Positions 34,277-42,274 of a stretch of DNA of 64,000 nucleotides are shown one piece after another. A program made the position numbers and the translations under genes. How positions within the stretch are numbered: the first letter of the stretch is position 1; the number at the start of each line of letters is the position of its first letter. The DNA comes from Micromonospora humi (GTDB lineage Bacteria > Actinomycetota > Actinomycetes > Mycobacteriales > Micromonosporaceae). The stretch spans positions 124,001 through 188,000 of the forward strand of contig NZ_FMDM01000014.1 in the NCBI RefSeq assembly GCF_900090105.1, read 5' to 3'. The notes under the pieces were generated by a model that worked only from the letters and a program-made list of their open reading frames with translations, did not search any database and was not told the DNA's origin.

Positions 34277-35230
34277 TCAGGAGTGCGGGCAGGTGTCCCG
34301 GTACTCCTCGATGGCGCTGCCCCGGGGCGCCGGGCAGAGGAACTGCTCGTAGCGGGTGTCGTCGTCGACGAACCGCTTGAGCCAGGAGATGCTGTACTTC
34401 GCGACGGTCACGTTCGGCGAGGTCGGCGCCGAGTGGCTGGCCGTGTTCAACTCCAGGTACGCCTTGTCCAGCGTGGCCGGCAGGCTGGTGTAGAACGGCT
34501 CCGAGTGCGACGACACCGGGGCCACCGTGTCGTTCTCGGCGCCGACGACGAGCGTCGGCACGCGTACCGACGACCAGTTCTTCACGGTGTGCCAGCCGGT
34601 CAGCGGGATCGCCGCCTGGAGCGAGGGTCGGGCGTTGGCCGCCGAGAGGCTGCCGCCGCCACCCATCGAGTGCCCCATCACGGCGAGCCGGTTCCGGTCC
34701 ACCCGGGTGCGCACCGTGCTGGTGTTCGCCAGGTAGTCCACGGCGGCCAGGAGTTGGGTGCCCCGGCTGGCCGGCTGGTCGTAGACGGAGAGCGTGTCGA
34801 TGGTGATGACCACGAAGCCCTGCGAGGCCAGGCGCGGCCCGAGCCAGGCGACCGAGGACTGGCTGGCGGTGAAGCCGGGGGAGATGGCGACCGCGCCGAA
34901 GGTGCCCTCGGCGGTGCTGGTCGGGTAGTAGATCGTGCCGCCCCGGAAGCCGCTCACGCTGGACGCGGAGACCGTGGTCTGCGCGATGGCGAACGGGCCG
35001 CGGGTGGCCTCGATGCTGGCCACGGTCGGCGCGGGACCCCGCTCGTAGGGGTTCGCGGCCAGCGGGGCGACCGGTACGCCGTCGCGGGCTCCGGCCGGGG
35101 ACGTGGGCACGGCGGCGAGGCCGGCGGCGGCCAGGGTGAGAGCGAGCAGCGGGTGGAGGGCGCGCGGGAGCCGGCGGCGGGTCGGCCGGATCCGGGGCGG
35201 GCGGTTCTGCGGGGCGGGTACGGGTGGCAC
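34277..35230 (-). CDS. Secreted cutinase / polyester hydrolase (alpha/beta hydrolase)
   Basis: A 317-residue secreted hydrolase closely resembling Thermobifida-type cutinases. Signal peptide: basic Pro/Arg-rich n-region, hydrophobic LHPLLALTLAAAGLAAV, then a mature start near ANPYERGPAPT. Catalytic Ser in GHSMGGGGS, Asp in VVGAENDTVAPV, His in NTASHSAP, and the C-terminal Cys pair (FLCPAP...YRDTCPH) that forms a disulphide are all there. The residue after the catalytic His is Ser, where cutinases usually have Phe, and the oxyanion-region Tyr of PGYT is Phe (SPGFTASQSS). The frame is open to ATG 35287, but GTG 35230 has AGGAG 6 bases upstream. Confidence 0.9.
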   Translation of the reverse strand: MPPVPAPQNRPPRIRPTRRRLPRALHPLLALTLAAAGLAAVPTSPAGARDGVPVAPLAANPYERGPAPTVASIEATRGPFAIAQTTVSASSVSGFRGGTIYYPTSTAEGTFGAVAISPGFTASQSSVAWLGPRLASQGFVVITIDTLSVYDQPASRGTQLLAAVDYLANTSTVRTRVDRNRLAVMGHSMGGGGSLSAANARPSLQAAIPLTGWHTVKNWSSVRVPTLVVGAENDTVAPVSSHSEPFYTSLPATLDKAYLELNTASHSAPTSPNVTVAKYSISWLKRFVDDDTRYEQFLCPAPRGSAIEEYRDTCPHS

Positions 35231-35387
35231 GGCACGCTCCTGGTGGTGGTCGGTGGTGTTGCATCGGAGCTGATCGATGTATTTCATGATGCGCGCGTGC
35301 GCCCCTCGGTCGGCAATCCCGATCCGGTCATGCCAGCCGGATATGGGGCCCAGCCGTGTCGACCGCTCATCCGGCCGCGGCTCGGGG

Positions 35388-35393
35388 CAGGAT
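35388..35393 (+). promoter_or_regulatory. -10 box, leaderless promoter of amidase
   Basis: CAGGAT-N7-ATG, identical in box and spacing to the cobC-like operon start. Confidence 0.4.
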
Positions 35394-35400
35394 GGTGGCC

Positions 35401-36864
35401 ATGGCCGAGCCGCACGACCTGACCGCGCTGGAGCAGGCCGCCGCGATCCGCCGGGGTGAACTGTCCAGCCTGGAGGCGGTCGACCACCACCTGCGTCGGG
35501 TCGACGCGCTCGGCGACACCGTCGGCGCGTTCGTCACCGTCACCGCCGAGCGGGCCCGGGCCGCGGCCCGCGCCGCCGACGCCCGGCCGGTGGCCGACCG
35601 GGGGCCGCTGCACGGCGTGCCGACCGCGATCAAGGACCTGACGCTGACCGCCGGGGTACGCACCACGTTCGGCTCGGCCGCCTTCGCCGACTTCGTGCCT
35701 CCGGTCGACGCCGACGTGGTCCGCTTCCTGACCGACGCGGGTCTGGTCAGCCTCGGCAAGACCACCACCTCCGAGCTGGGCTGCTCGCTCTACTCCGAGG
35801 GGCTCGTCGCGCCGCCGGCCCGCAACCCGTGGAACCTCGCGTACACCGCCGGTGGTTCCAGCGGTGGCGCGGCCGCCGCGGTCGCCGCCGGCCTGGTCCC
35901 GGTGGCGCAGGGCTCCGACGGCGGCGGCTCACTGCGCATCCCGGCCGCGCTCTGCGGCCTGGTCGGCCACAAGCCGAGCCGCGGGCTGGTCTCCGGCGGG
36001 CCGCTCGGCTTCGGCGCGTTCGGGCTGCCCACCAACGGGCCGATCGGCCGCACCGTCGCCGACGTGGCCGCGCTGCTCGACGTGCTGGCCCGACCGGTGC
36101 CCGGTGAGCCCTACCTGCCACCGGCCGCGCCCACCGGCGGCCACCTCGGCGCCGCCCGGGCCGCCGACCCCGGCCGGCTGCGGATCGGCCGCTTCACCAC
36201 CGGCATGCTCGCCGACGAACCGGTCCACAGCGACTGCGTGGCCGCCGTCGACCGCGCCGCCGCGCTGCTCGCCGACGCCGGCCACGAGGTGGTCGAGGTC
36301 CCCGCGCCGCTCGGCCCGGAGGCGTGGCCGATGTTCGAGACCGTCTGGTACGCGCTCGCGCTCGCCCCGGTGCCGGCCGGGCGGGAGGGCGACCTGCTGC
36401 CGCTGACCCGCTACCTGCGCGAGCGCGGCGAGGCGGTCGGCGCGGCTCGGCTGATGGCCGCGCTCGGCGGGCTGCAGGCCCAGGTACGCCGGGGAATACG
36501 CCGCACCGCCGGCTGTGACCTGCTGCTCTGCCCCACCCTGGCCACCCCGCAGGCGCCCGTCGGCGCGTTCGCCGCGCTCGACCCGGCGGAGGATTTCGAC
36601 AGGCAACGGCGCTTCTCGCCGTACTGCGCCGTCTTCAACGTCACCGGCGACCCGTCCGTTTCGCTGCCGGTCGGCCGGACCGCCGAGGGCCTGCCGGTGG
36701 GGGTGCTGCTCACCGGCCGCTACGGCGACGACGCGACATTGATCGCCACTGCCGCGCAACTGGAGCACTGGTGTGGCGGATGGGATCAGCACCCCGCAAT
36801 CTGGCGGGCCGCCGACTCCGCTAACGTGAACATCACAAGCGAGGTCGGGCGCGGCCCGTCGTGA
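35401..36864 (+). CDS. Amidase (amidase-signature family)
   Basis: A 487-residue Ser-cisSer-Lys hydrolase. GVPTAIKDLTL carries the catalytic Lys (about 77). YTAGGSSGGAAAAVAAGLVPVAQGSDGGGSLRIPAALCG (about 147-185, in part) carries the cis-Ser and nucleophile Ser region. The C-terminal half, with TGDPSVSLPVGR, is normal. The natural amide is unknown. It is divergent from the cutinase and lies about 1.2 kb past the kyn operon, which lacks a formamidase; a link is possible but not shown. ATG 35401 starts at MAEPHDLTALEQAA. Confidence 0.88.
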   Translation: MAEPHDLTALEQAAAIRRGELSSLEAVDHHLRRVDALGDTVGAFVTVTAERARAAARAADARPVADRGPLHGVPTAIKDLTLTAGVRTTFGSAAFADFVPPVDADVVRFLTDAGLVSLGKTTTSELGCSLYSEGLVAPPARNPWNLAYTAGGSSGGAAAAVAAGLVPVAQGSDGGGSLRIPAALCGLVGHKPSRGLVSGGPLGFGAFGLPTNGPIGRTVADVAALLDVLARPVPGEPYLPPAAPTGGHLGAARAADPGRLRIGRFTTGMLADEPVHSDCVAAVDRAAALLADAGHEVVEVPAPLGPEAWPMFETVWYALALAPVPAGREGDLLPLTRYLRERGEAVGAARLMAALGGLQAQVRRGIRRTAGCDLLLCPTLATPQAPVGAFAALDPAEDFDRQRRFSPYCAVFNVTGDPSVSLPVGRTAEGLPVGVLLTGRYGDDATLIATAAQLEHWCGGWDQHPAIWRAADSANVNITSEVGRGPS

Positions 36865-36918
36865 CCGTCCACCCGACCCGGAACATTCCTGGTCTCTTTC
36901 CGCCTGGGGGCGTTGGGA

Positions 36919-37221
36919 TTGTCTGTTACCGAGACGTTGGTGTTCTTCGTCGGCATCCCGGCCGCCGCGGTGCTGGTGATCGCCGGTCTGGCGGCCGCCG
37001 GCAGCCGTGGCAACGGTGGCGGCGCCAAGCGCTACCGGCCGGGGCGGCCCTTCGACTTCACTCCGGTCTGGTTCCTGGGCCGCCCGGAGCAGCTGGCCGA
37101 CTCGGCCGGCACCGCGCTGACCGCCGGGGCCCAGGCGCCGGCGCTGACCAGCCGCAAGCAGGAGCAGGCCGGCCGGGAGGCTCCGGCCGGTGGAACCGGA
37201 GGCGCAAGTGACCGTTGGTGA
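36919..37221 (+). CDS. Small membrane protein resembling cytochrome oxidase subunit CtaJ
   Basis: A 100-residue protein with one N-terminal membrane helix (about 5-25, TLVFFVGIPAAAVLVIAGLAAAG) followed by AKRYRPGRPFDFTPVWFLGRPEQ. The RYRPGRP...PVWF segment is what I associate with the small actinobacterial aa3-oxidase-linked protein CtaJ; this is from memory and not certain. The tail is Ala/Gly/Gln-rich. TTG 36919, 8 bases after a G-rich stretch, is preferred; TTG 36913 is also in frame. It overlaps the next gene. Confidence 0.6.
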   Translation: MSVTETLVFFVGIPAAAVLVIAGLAAAGSRGNGGGAKRYRPGRPFDFTPVWFLGRPEQLADSAGTALTAGAQAPALTSRKQEQAGREAPAGGTGGASDRW

Positions 37222-37621
37222 AGCGCGGCCCACGACCGGGACGGGCACCCCGCCCGACGTGCTGGACGGGCCGTTCTCGACCCGGCAGCTGCTCCGCATC
37301 GACGAGGCGCTCCGCCTGGCCGACCAGGGCACCGGCCTGGTCTTCTCGGTCTACGTCGGCGGCCTCGACGAGCCGATCCGGGAGCACGCCGAGCGGCTGC
37401 ACCGCCAGCTCGCCGACCCGGACCGGTCGGTGCTGATCGCGGTGTCGCCCAACCAGCGCCAGCTGGAGATCGTCACCGGCAAGTACGCGCGCAAGCGCAT
37501 CCCCGACACGTACGCCAAGCTGGCCGCGCTCTCCATGGTGGCGTCCTTCGGCGGCGGCGACCTGGCCGGCGGCGTCATCCAGGGCCTCGACCAGCTCGCC
37601 AGCCACGCCGGCAAGGGCTGA
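37208..37621 (+). CDS. DUF5130-type (TPM-like) protein
   Basis: A 137-residue soluble protein. FSTRQLLRIDEALRLADQGTGLVFSVYVG (about 21-49, in part), then DPDRSVLIAVSPNQRQLEIVTG (about 75-96) and a C-terminal Gly-rich helix region look like a TPM-domain relative. I associate this family with DUF5130; the function is unknown. GTG 37208 has GGAGG five bases upstream and overlaps the preceding gene by 14 bases, so the two are probably coupled. A strong terminator follows. Confidence 0.65.
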   Translation: MTVGEARPTTGTGTPPDVLDGPFSTRQLLRIDEALRLADQGTGLVFSVYVGGLDEPIREHAERLHRQLADPDRSVLIAVSPNQRQLEIVTGKYARKRIPDTYAKLAALSMVASFGGGDLAGGVIQGLDQLASHAGKG

Positions 37622-37645
37622 GCGCCCCCGCCCGCAGACACGACG

Positions 37646-37678
37646 AAGCCCGGCCCGCGTCACGCGTGGGCCGGGCTT
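37646..37678 (+). terminator. Rho-independent terminator
   Basis: AAGCCCGGCCCGCG pairs with CGTGGGCCGGGCTT around a short loop and is followed by TTTC. It is 25 bases past the DUF5130-type gene and also close to the end of the minus-strand Uma2 pseudogene. Confidence 0.85.
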
Positions 37679-37688
37679 TCTCGTGCGC

Positions 37689-38153
37689 TCAGCGGGGCCA
37701 GGCGGAGGGATCCAGCCGCATCGGCCACGGCTCGTCGAGCTGGACCGGGTCGTCCGGCCCGAGCGTGCCGCCCATGTTGTAGTGGACGCCCTTGACCAGG
37801 TGGCAGCGGTAGATCACCGGACCGAAGTCGCCCGCTCCACCCGCCAGTAGTGCGGGATGCCCGCCTCGGCGTAGAGCGTCGGCTTGATCAGCCGGTCGTA
37901 CCGGCGGCTGCTCGGGGATTCGATCTCGACAACGAGCGCCACGTCCGCCGCGTGCAGCCACAGGCCGTCGCGGGGGGGCGTCGGGCTTGACCACGCTGAC
38001 ATCCGGAATGAGATTACCGCCGGGAGCGCGCAGGCCGGCTCCCCGGATGACCCGCCAACCGGGGGGCGCGGAGAGACGGAGTGCCATCCGCAGATCGTCC
38101 GCCAGCTCCTGGTGGGCGAACCCCGGGGGTGGAGTCACGGTCGGTTGTGCCAT
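37689..38153 (-). pseudogene. Uma2-family nuclease-like gene, two frameshifts
   Basis: Uma2 proteins have a PD-(D/E)xK nuclease fold. The sequence starts at ATG 38153 (MAQPTVTPPPGFAHQELADD) and reaches LIPDVSVVKPDAPP. It is then continued only in another frame (DGLWLHAADVALVVEIESPS, then YAEAGIPHYWRVE), and returns to the first frame at GDFGPVIYRC up to the stop. The first shift coincides with a run of seven G at 37972-37978 on the plus strand (one base too many); the second, near 37830, restores the frame. The catalytic PD, E and K region would be intact if both were corrected. It may be a decayed gene or sequencing errors. Confidence 0.7.
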
Positions 38154-38237
38154 CACGTCCGCCTCCTCCGCACACGATAAACGGCCGGGGCCGGCGCGGG
38201 CTCCCACCCACGCCGGCCCCGGCCGTCGTACCCCTGC

Positions 38238-40793
38238 TCAGGCGCTGCGGGCGTCCCGCTCGCGGGCCTTCAGCGCGCGGACCACGCCGTCGCGGCCCTC
38301 GGCCACCAGGCGGCGCAGCGACGCCGGCTGGCCGTCGCGGGCCAGCCACGCGTCGGTGGCCGCCACCGTGTCCTCGTCGACCAGGTACGACGGGTAGGCG
38401 AGCTGCACGAACTCCTGCGCCGGCTCGCTGTCCCGCTGCGCCCAGACCTGGTCCACCGTGGCGAAGTAGCGCTCCCGGTAGGGCGCGATCAGCTCCACCT
38501 GCGCCGGGTGGGTGAGACCCTGCAACAGCGCCCGGTTACGCCAGTTGGGCAGCGCGTCCGGGCCGGTGAGCTGCGCCCACACTGCGGCCTTGTTCGCCTC
38601 CGTCGGCACCAGGGCGTACGCGTACGCGGCCTCCCGCTCGCCGCTGGCGGTGCGGTCACCGGCCAGCTCGGCGTCCACCTCGGCGGACCCGGCCGCGCCG
38701 TTCGCGACCAGCGACTGGAGCACGGTCCAGCGCAGCTCGGTGTCGACGGTCAGCCCGTCCGGCACCCCGCTGCCGTCCAGCCAGCCGCGCAGCGTCGCCA
38801 GGTCCTCGCTGGAGCGGGCCGAGGAGGCGTACGCCCGGGCCCAGGCGAGCTGGAAACCGCTGCCCGGCTCCGCCGCGGCGAGCGCGGTCCGCGCGGTGCG
38901 GGCCAGGTCCGCCCAGCCGGTCGGCGCCCACTCCGGGTCGGCGTAGAAGGTGAGCGCGGTGGTGGCCTGGCGCAGCGTGGCGGTTACCAGGTTGATGTCG
39001 GTCTCGGTGGTCAGCCCGGCCAGCACCAGCGCCACGTAGTCCCGGGCGGCCAGCTCGGCGTCGCGGGTCATGTCCCAGGCGGCCGTCCAGCACAGCGCCC
39101 GGGCCAGCGACGAGTCGAAACCGGAGATGTGCTGCACGACTGTCGACATGGACCGCTCGTCCAGCCGCAGCTTGGTGTAGGTGAGGTCCTCGTCGTTGAG
39201 CAGCAGCACGTCCGCGGCCGGCTTGCCGTGCAGCGCGGACAGCTCGGTCAACTCGCCGGTCACGTCCACCTCGACCAGCTCGCGGCGGGCCAGCCGGCCG
39301 TCGGTCAGGTCGTAGAGACCCACCCCGATCCGGTGCGTGCGCAGCGTCGGGTGCCCGGCCGGCGCCTCCTGCCGGACCACCACCCGCTCGTACGTGCCGT
39401 CGGCGCCGACGGTGACCTCCGGGCGCAGCGTGTTGACCTGTGCGGTCTCCAGCCACTGGGCGGCGAACTTGCGCAGCTCCCGGCCGGAGGCCGCCTCCAG
39501 CTCGGAGAGCAGGTCGTCGAAGGTGGCGTTGCCCCACGCGTGCTTGCCGAAGTAGGCCCGCAGGCCGGCCAGGAACGGCTCCTCGCCCACGTACGCGACG
39601 AGCTGCTTGAGCACGCTGGCGCCCTTGGCGTACGTGATGCCGTCGAAGTTGACCTCGACGGCCTCCAGGTCCGGCATCTCGCAGTAGACCGGGTGCGTGG
39701 AGGAGAGCTGGTCCTGCCGGTAGCCCCAGTTCTTGCGGATGGACAGGAACGTCGTCCAGGCGTCGGTGAACCGGGTGGCGTGGGTGTTGCACCAGTGGCT
39801 GGCCCACTCGGCGAACGACTCGTTCAGCCACAGGTCGTTCCACCAGCGCATGGTGACCAGGTCACCGAACCACATGTGCGCCAGCTCGTGCAGGATCGTG
39901 TTGGCCCGCTGCTCGTACTCGAAGTCGGTGACCTGCGAGCGGAAGATGTAGTGCGACTCGGCGTGCGTGACGCAGCCGAAGTTCTCCATCGCGCCGGCGT
40001 TGAAGTCCGGCACCCAGAGCTGGTCGTACTTGGGCAGCGGGTAGCGCACGCCGAACTTCTCCTGGAAGAAGTCGAAGCCCTGCGTGGTGATCAGGTGCAG
40101 GTCGTCGGCGTCCATGTGGGGGGCCATGCTGGCCCGGCAGAAGTAGCCCATGTCGATGCCGTCGTGGGTGTGCCGCACCTCGTGGTAGGGCCCGGCGCAG
40201 AGCGCGGTGATGTAGGTGCTCATCCGCTCCGAGACGGTGAAGTGCAGCGTCTTCATGCCCTCGCCGGCGGCCTCCTCGCGGGCCACCGGCATGTTGGACA
40301 CCACCTTCCAGTGGTCCGGGACGGTGGCGTGCCAGGTGTAGACGCTCTTCAGGTCGGGCTGGTCGAAACAGGCGAAGACCTTCTGCGCGTCGGCGGTCTC
40401 GAACTGGCTGTAGAGGTAGGTCTCGCCGTCGACCGGGTCGACGGTGCGGTGCAGGCCCTGCCCGCTGTTCGAGTAGCCGAAGTCGGCGTCCACCACGAGC
40501 ACGTTCTCGGCGGCCAGGCCGGTCAGCGTGAGGCCCTTCTCGGCGGACCAGTCGGACAGGTCGACCGGTTCGCCGTTGAGGGTGGCCGAGCGCACCGACT
40601 CGGCGGCCGTCTCGATGAAGGTGGTCGCCCCCGGCTCGGCGCAGCGGAACCGGACCTCGGTCACCGAGCGGAACGTGCGACCGGTGGGCTGCACGGCGGT
40701 CGACAGGTCAAGGCTGATGTCGTACCCGGTCACCTCGAGCAGGCGGGCCCGCTCCGTCGCCTCGACCTGGGTCAGGTTGCGCACTCCCGGCAC
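38238..40793 (-). CDS. pepN: Aminopeptidase N (M1 zinc metallopeptidase)
   Basis: An 851-residue cytoplasmic aminopeptidase. GAMEN (about 269-273) binds the peptide N-terminus. HELAHMWFGD with the downstream NESFAEW (about 304-330) gives the HExxH-x18-E zinc site. VFACFDQPDLKSVYT and the C-terminal ERAP1-like helical domain (about 520-851) are present. The frame continues upstream to 40895, but GTG 40793 with GGAG 7-8 bases upstream starts at the conserved MPGVRNLTQVEATERARLL. No signal peptide is seen. Confidence 0.95.
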   Translation of the reverse strand: MPGVRNLTQVEATERARLLEVTGYDISLDLSTAVQPTGRTFRSVTEVRFRCAEPGATTFIETAAESVRSATLNGEPVDLSDWSAEKGLTLTGLAAENVLVVDADFGYSNSGQGLHRTVDPVDGETYLYSQFETADAQKVFACFDQPDLKSVYTWHATVPDHWKVVSNMPVAREEAAGEGMKTLHFTVSERMSTYITALCAGPYHEVRHTHDGIDMGYFCRASMAPHMDADDLHLITTQGFDFFQEKFGVRYPLPKYDQLWVPDFNAGAMENFGCVTHAESHYIFRSQVTDFEYEQRANTILHELAHMWFGDLVTMRWWNDLWLNESFAEWASHWCNTHATRFTDAWTTFLSIRKNWGYRQDQLSSTHPVYCEMPDLEAVEVNFDGITYAKGASVLKQLVAYVGEEPFLAGLRAYFGKHAWGNATFDDLLSELEAASGRELRKFAAQWLETAQVNTLRPEVTVGADGTYERVVVRQEAPAGHPTLRTHRIGVGLYDLTDGRLARRELVEVDVTGELTELSALHGKPAADVLLLNDEDLTYTKLRLDERSMSTVVQHISGFDSSLARALCWTAAWDMTRDAELAARDYVALVLAGLTTETDINLVTATLRQATTALTFYADPEWAPTGWADLARTARTALAAAEPGSGFQLAWARAYASSARSSEDLATLRGWLDGSGVPDGLTVDTELRWTVLQSLVANGAAGSAEVDAELAGDRTASGEREAAYAYALVPTEANKAAVWAQLTGPDALPNWRNRALLQGLTHPAQVELIAPYRERYFATVDQVWAQRDSEPAQEFVQLAYPSYLVDEDTVAATDAWLARDGQPASLRRLVAEGRDGVVRALKARERDARSA

Positions 40794-41014
40794 TGTTCGT
40801 CTCCATCCCACTCGTCTCGCCGCGCCCCGCGGCACCGGTCTCTGCCCGGTCCGCTCGTGACGGCCGGCGCAGCACCGAGTCTTCCATGCACGCACCGACT
40901 CCGGTGGGCGAGGTCACGCTCTCATTCCGGTACCGATCGACGCTTCCCGGGGCGAGGATCGGAAGGTGAAGGCGCCGGGACTCCGGCGCGGGGAAGACGT
41001 GAAGGGACGACACC

Positions 41015-41641
41015 GTGACCGATCGTGTCACCGCGGACATGTGGTTCGACCCGCTGTGCCCGTGGGCGTGGATCACCTCCCGCTGGCTGCTGGAGGTCGA
41101 GCAGGTCCGGGACGTGGACATCCGGTTCCACGTGATGAGCCTGTCCGTGCTCAACGAGGGGCGGGAGCTGCCGGAGGAGTACCGGGAGCTGATGAGCAAG
41201 GGCTGGGGCCCGGTACGGGTGTGCATCGCCGTCGAGCAGGCGCACGGCGCCGAGGCGCTGGCGAAGCTCTACACCGCCATGGGCACCCGGATCCACCTGG
41301 GCAAGGAGGAGTTGGGCCGGGACATGCTGGTCGGCGCGCTGACCGACGTCGGGCTGGACCCGGCGCTCGCCGACGCCGCCGAGTCCACCCAGTACGACGA
41401 CGCGCTGCGGGCCAGCCACGAGGCCGGCATGCGGCCGGTCGGCACCGAGGTGGGCACGCCCGTGGTGCACGCGCCCGGTCCGGACGGCGCCGGCCAGGTC
41501 GCGTTCTTCGGCCCGGTGATCACGCCGGCGCCGAAGGGCGAGGCGGCCGGCCGGCTGTGGGACGGCGTGCTGCTGGTCTCCGCCACCCCCGGCTTCTACG
41601 AGCTGAAGCGCACCCGCACCCAGGGCCCCATCTTCGACTGA
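41015..41641 (+). CDS. Mycothiol-dependent nitroreductase / DsbA-fold protein (Rv2466c family)
   Basis: A 208-residue thioredoxin-fold protein of the DsbA/FrnE group. WFDPLCPWAWITSRWL (about 9-24) holds CPWA in place of CxxC, with a single active Cys. This is the hallmark of the mycobacterial Rv2466c family, which uses mycothiol. HVMSLSVLNEGRELPEEY and GTPVVHAPG (cis-Pro loop) follow. It supports a mycothiol-using actinobacterium. GTG 41015 follows AGGGA. The 52-bp repeat begins 6 bases after the stop. Confidence 0.88.
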   Translation: MTDRVTADMWFDPLCPWAWITSRWLLEVEQVRDVDIRFHVMSLSVLNEGRELPEEYRELMSKGWGPVRVCIAVEQAHGAEALAKLYTAMGTRIHLGKEELGRDMLVGALTDVGLDPALADAAESTQYDDALRASHEAGMRPVGTEVGTPVVHAPGPDGAGQVAFFGPVITPAPKGEAAGRLWDGVLLVSATPGFYELKRTRTQGPIFD

Positions 41642-41646
41642 GGTGT

Positions 41647-41698
41647 AAGGAGGGGCCCCTTCTTAACGCCTGCGGTAGAGGAGGGGGCCCCTCTTAAC
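41647..41698 (+). repeat. 52-bp repeat, copy 3
   Basis: Starts just past the nitroreductase stop. Both half-units, each with GGGGCCCC followed by CTTAAC, are clear. It is inverted relative to copy 4, about 460 bp away, across the small gene at 41817. Confidence 0.85.
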
Positions 41699-41816
41699 AA
41701 CCCGCGCCGAGCCCCGCGCCGCCCGTCACCGGGTCGGTGCAGGGCTCGTTTCACCGGGTGTCCCAGCCGGCGGCCCGACCGCGGCCGCCTCACGGCAGCT
41801 CCTGGAGGCGTTCTCA

Positions 41817-42146
41817 ATGGGTAAGCACCGCCGCCCGTCCGACGACGCGACGCAGCCGGCGATCGAGGATCCCGGTGCGACGTACTGGTCGGTGGCCGAG
41901 GGCGACTGGCCCGCCGGGCCGGCCGAGCTGGCCCACCTGCTGGCCCCGCCGATCGTGGTCGGGGTGGCCCGGGTGGTGGCCACCTCGCGGATGACTCCAC
42001 CCGAGACGACTCGCCCCGGCCGCGCGCCGTCCCGGTCCGGCGCCACCGCGGGCGCGACGACGGTACGCCTCAACGCCGCCTCCCGCCCGTCCGCGCCGCC
42101 CCGCCGCCCGGCCGGTCCCGGTCGCCACCGTGACCCCGTCGCCTGA
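41817..42146 (+). CDS. Small hypothetical protein between inverted repeats
   Basis: A 109-residue basic protein I do not recognise. The first half contains an ordered-looking stretch (PGATYWSVAEGDWPAG, ELAHLLAPPIVVGVARVVA, about 20-56); the second half is Arg/Ala/Pro-rich and probably disordered. ATG 41817 has GGAGG 8 bases upstream, which supports translation. Copies 3 and 4 of the 52-bp repeat flank it in opposite orientations. Confidence 0.55.
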   Translation: MGKHRRPSDDATQPAIEDPGATYWSVAEGDWPAGPAELAHLLAPPIVVGVARVVATSRMTPPETTRPGRAPSRSGATAGATTVRLNAASRPSAPPRRPAGPGRHRDPVA

Positions 42147-42157
42147 GCGCCCCGGCT

Positions 42158-42210
42158 GTTAACAGGGGGCCCCGCCTCTACCGGAGGCGTTAACAAGGGG
42201 CCCCTCCTTT
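42158..42210 (-). repeat. 52-bp repeat, copy 4
   Basis: Lies 11 bases past the stop of the small gene at 41817 and 65 bases before the DUF1015 gene. It is the best-preserved copy, with two GTTAAC and two GGGGCCCC blocks. Confidence 0.85.
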
Positions 42211-42260
42211 CACCTGGTGGAAGGAGGCGAGTCCGGCGGCGGGGGCGGAACGGGCGCGGG

Positions 42261-42266
42261 TAGCGT
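42261..42266 (+). promoter_or_regulatory. -10 box, leaderless promoter of DUF1015 gene
   Basis: TAGCGT-N8-ATG 42275; no ribosome-binding site in the spacer. Confidence 0.4.
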
Positions 42267-42274
42267 CAGCGGGC

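Noticed and set aside
34277..35230. The alpha/beta hydrolase as the missing formylkynurenine formamidase
   Set aside because: It has a signal peptide and matches secreted cutinases closely; it is also convergent with the operon.
38508..41018. An 836-residue open frame opposite pepN
   Set aside because: Same reason; the pepN frame has GAMEN and HELAH motifs, and this one has no recognisable domain.
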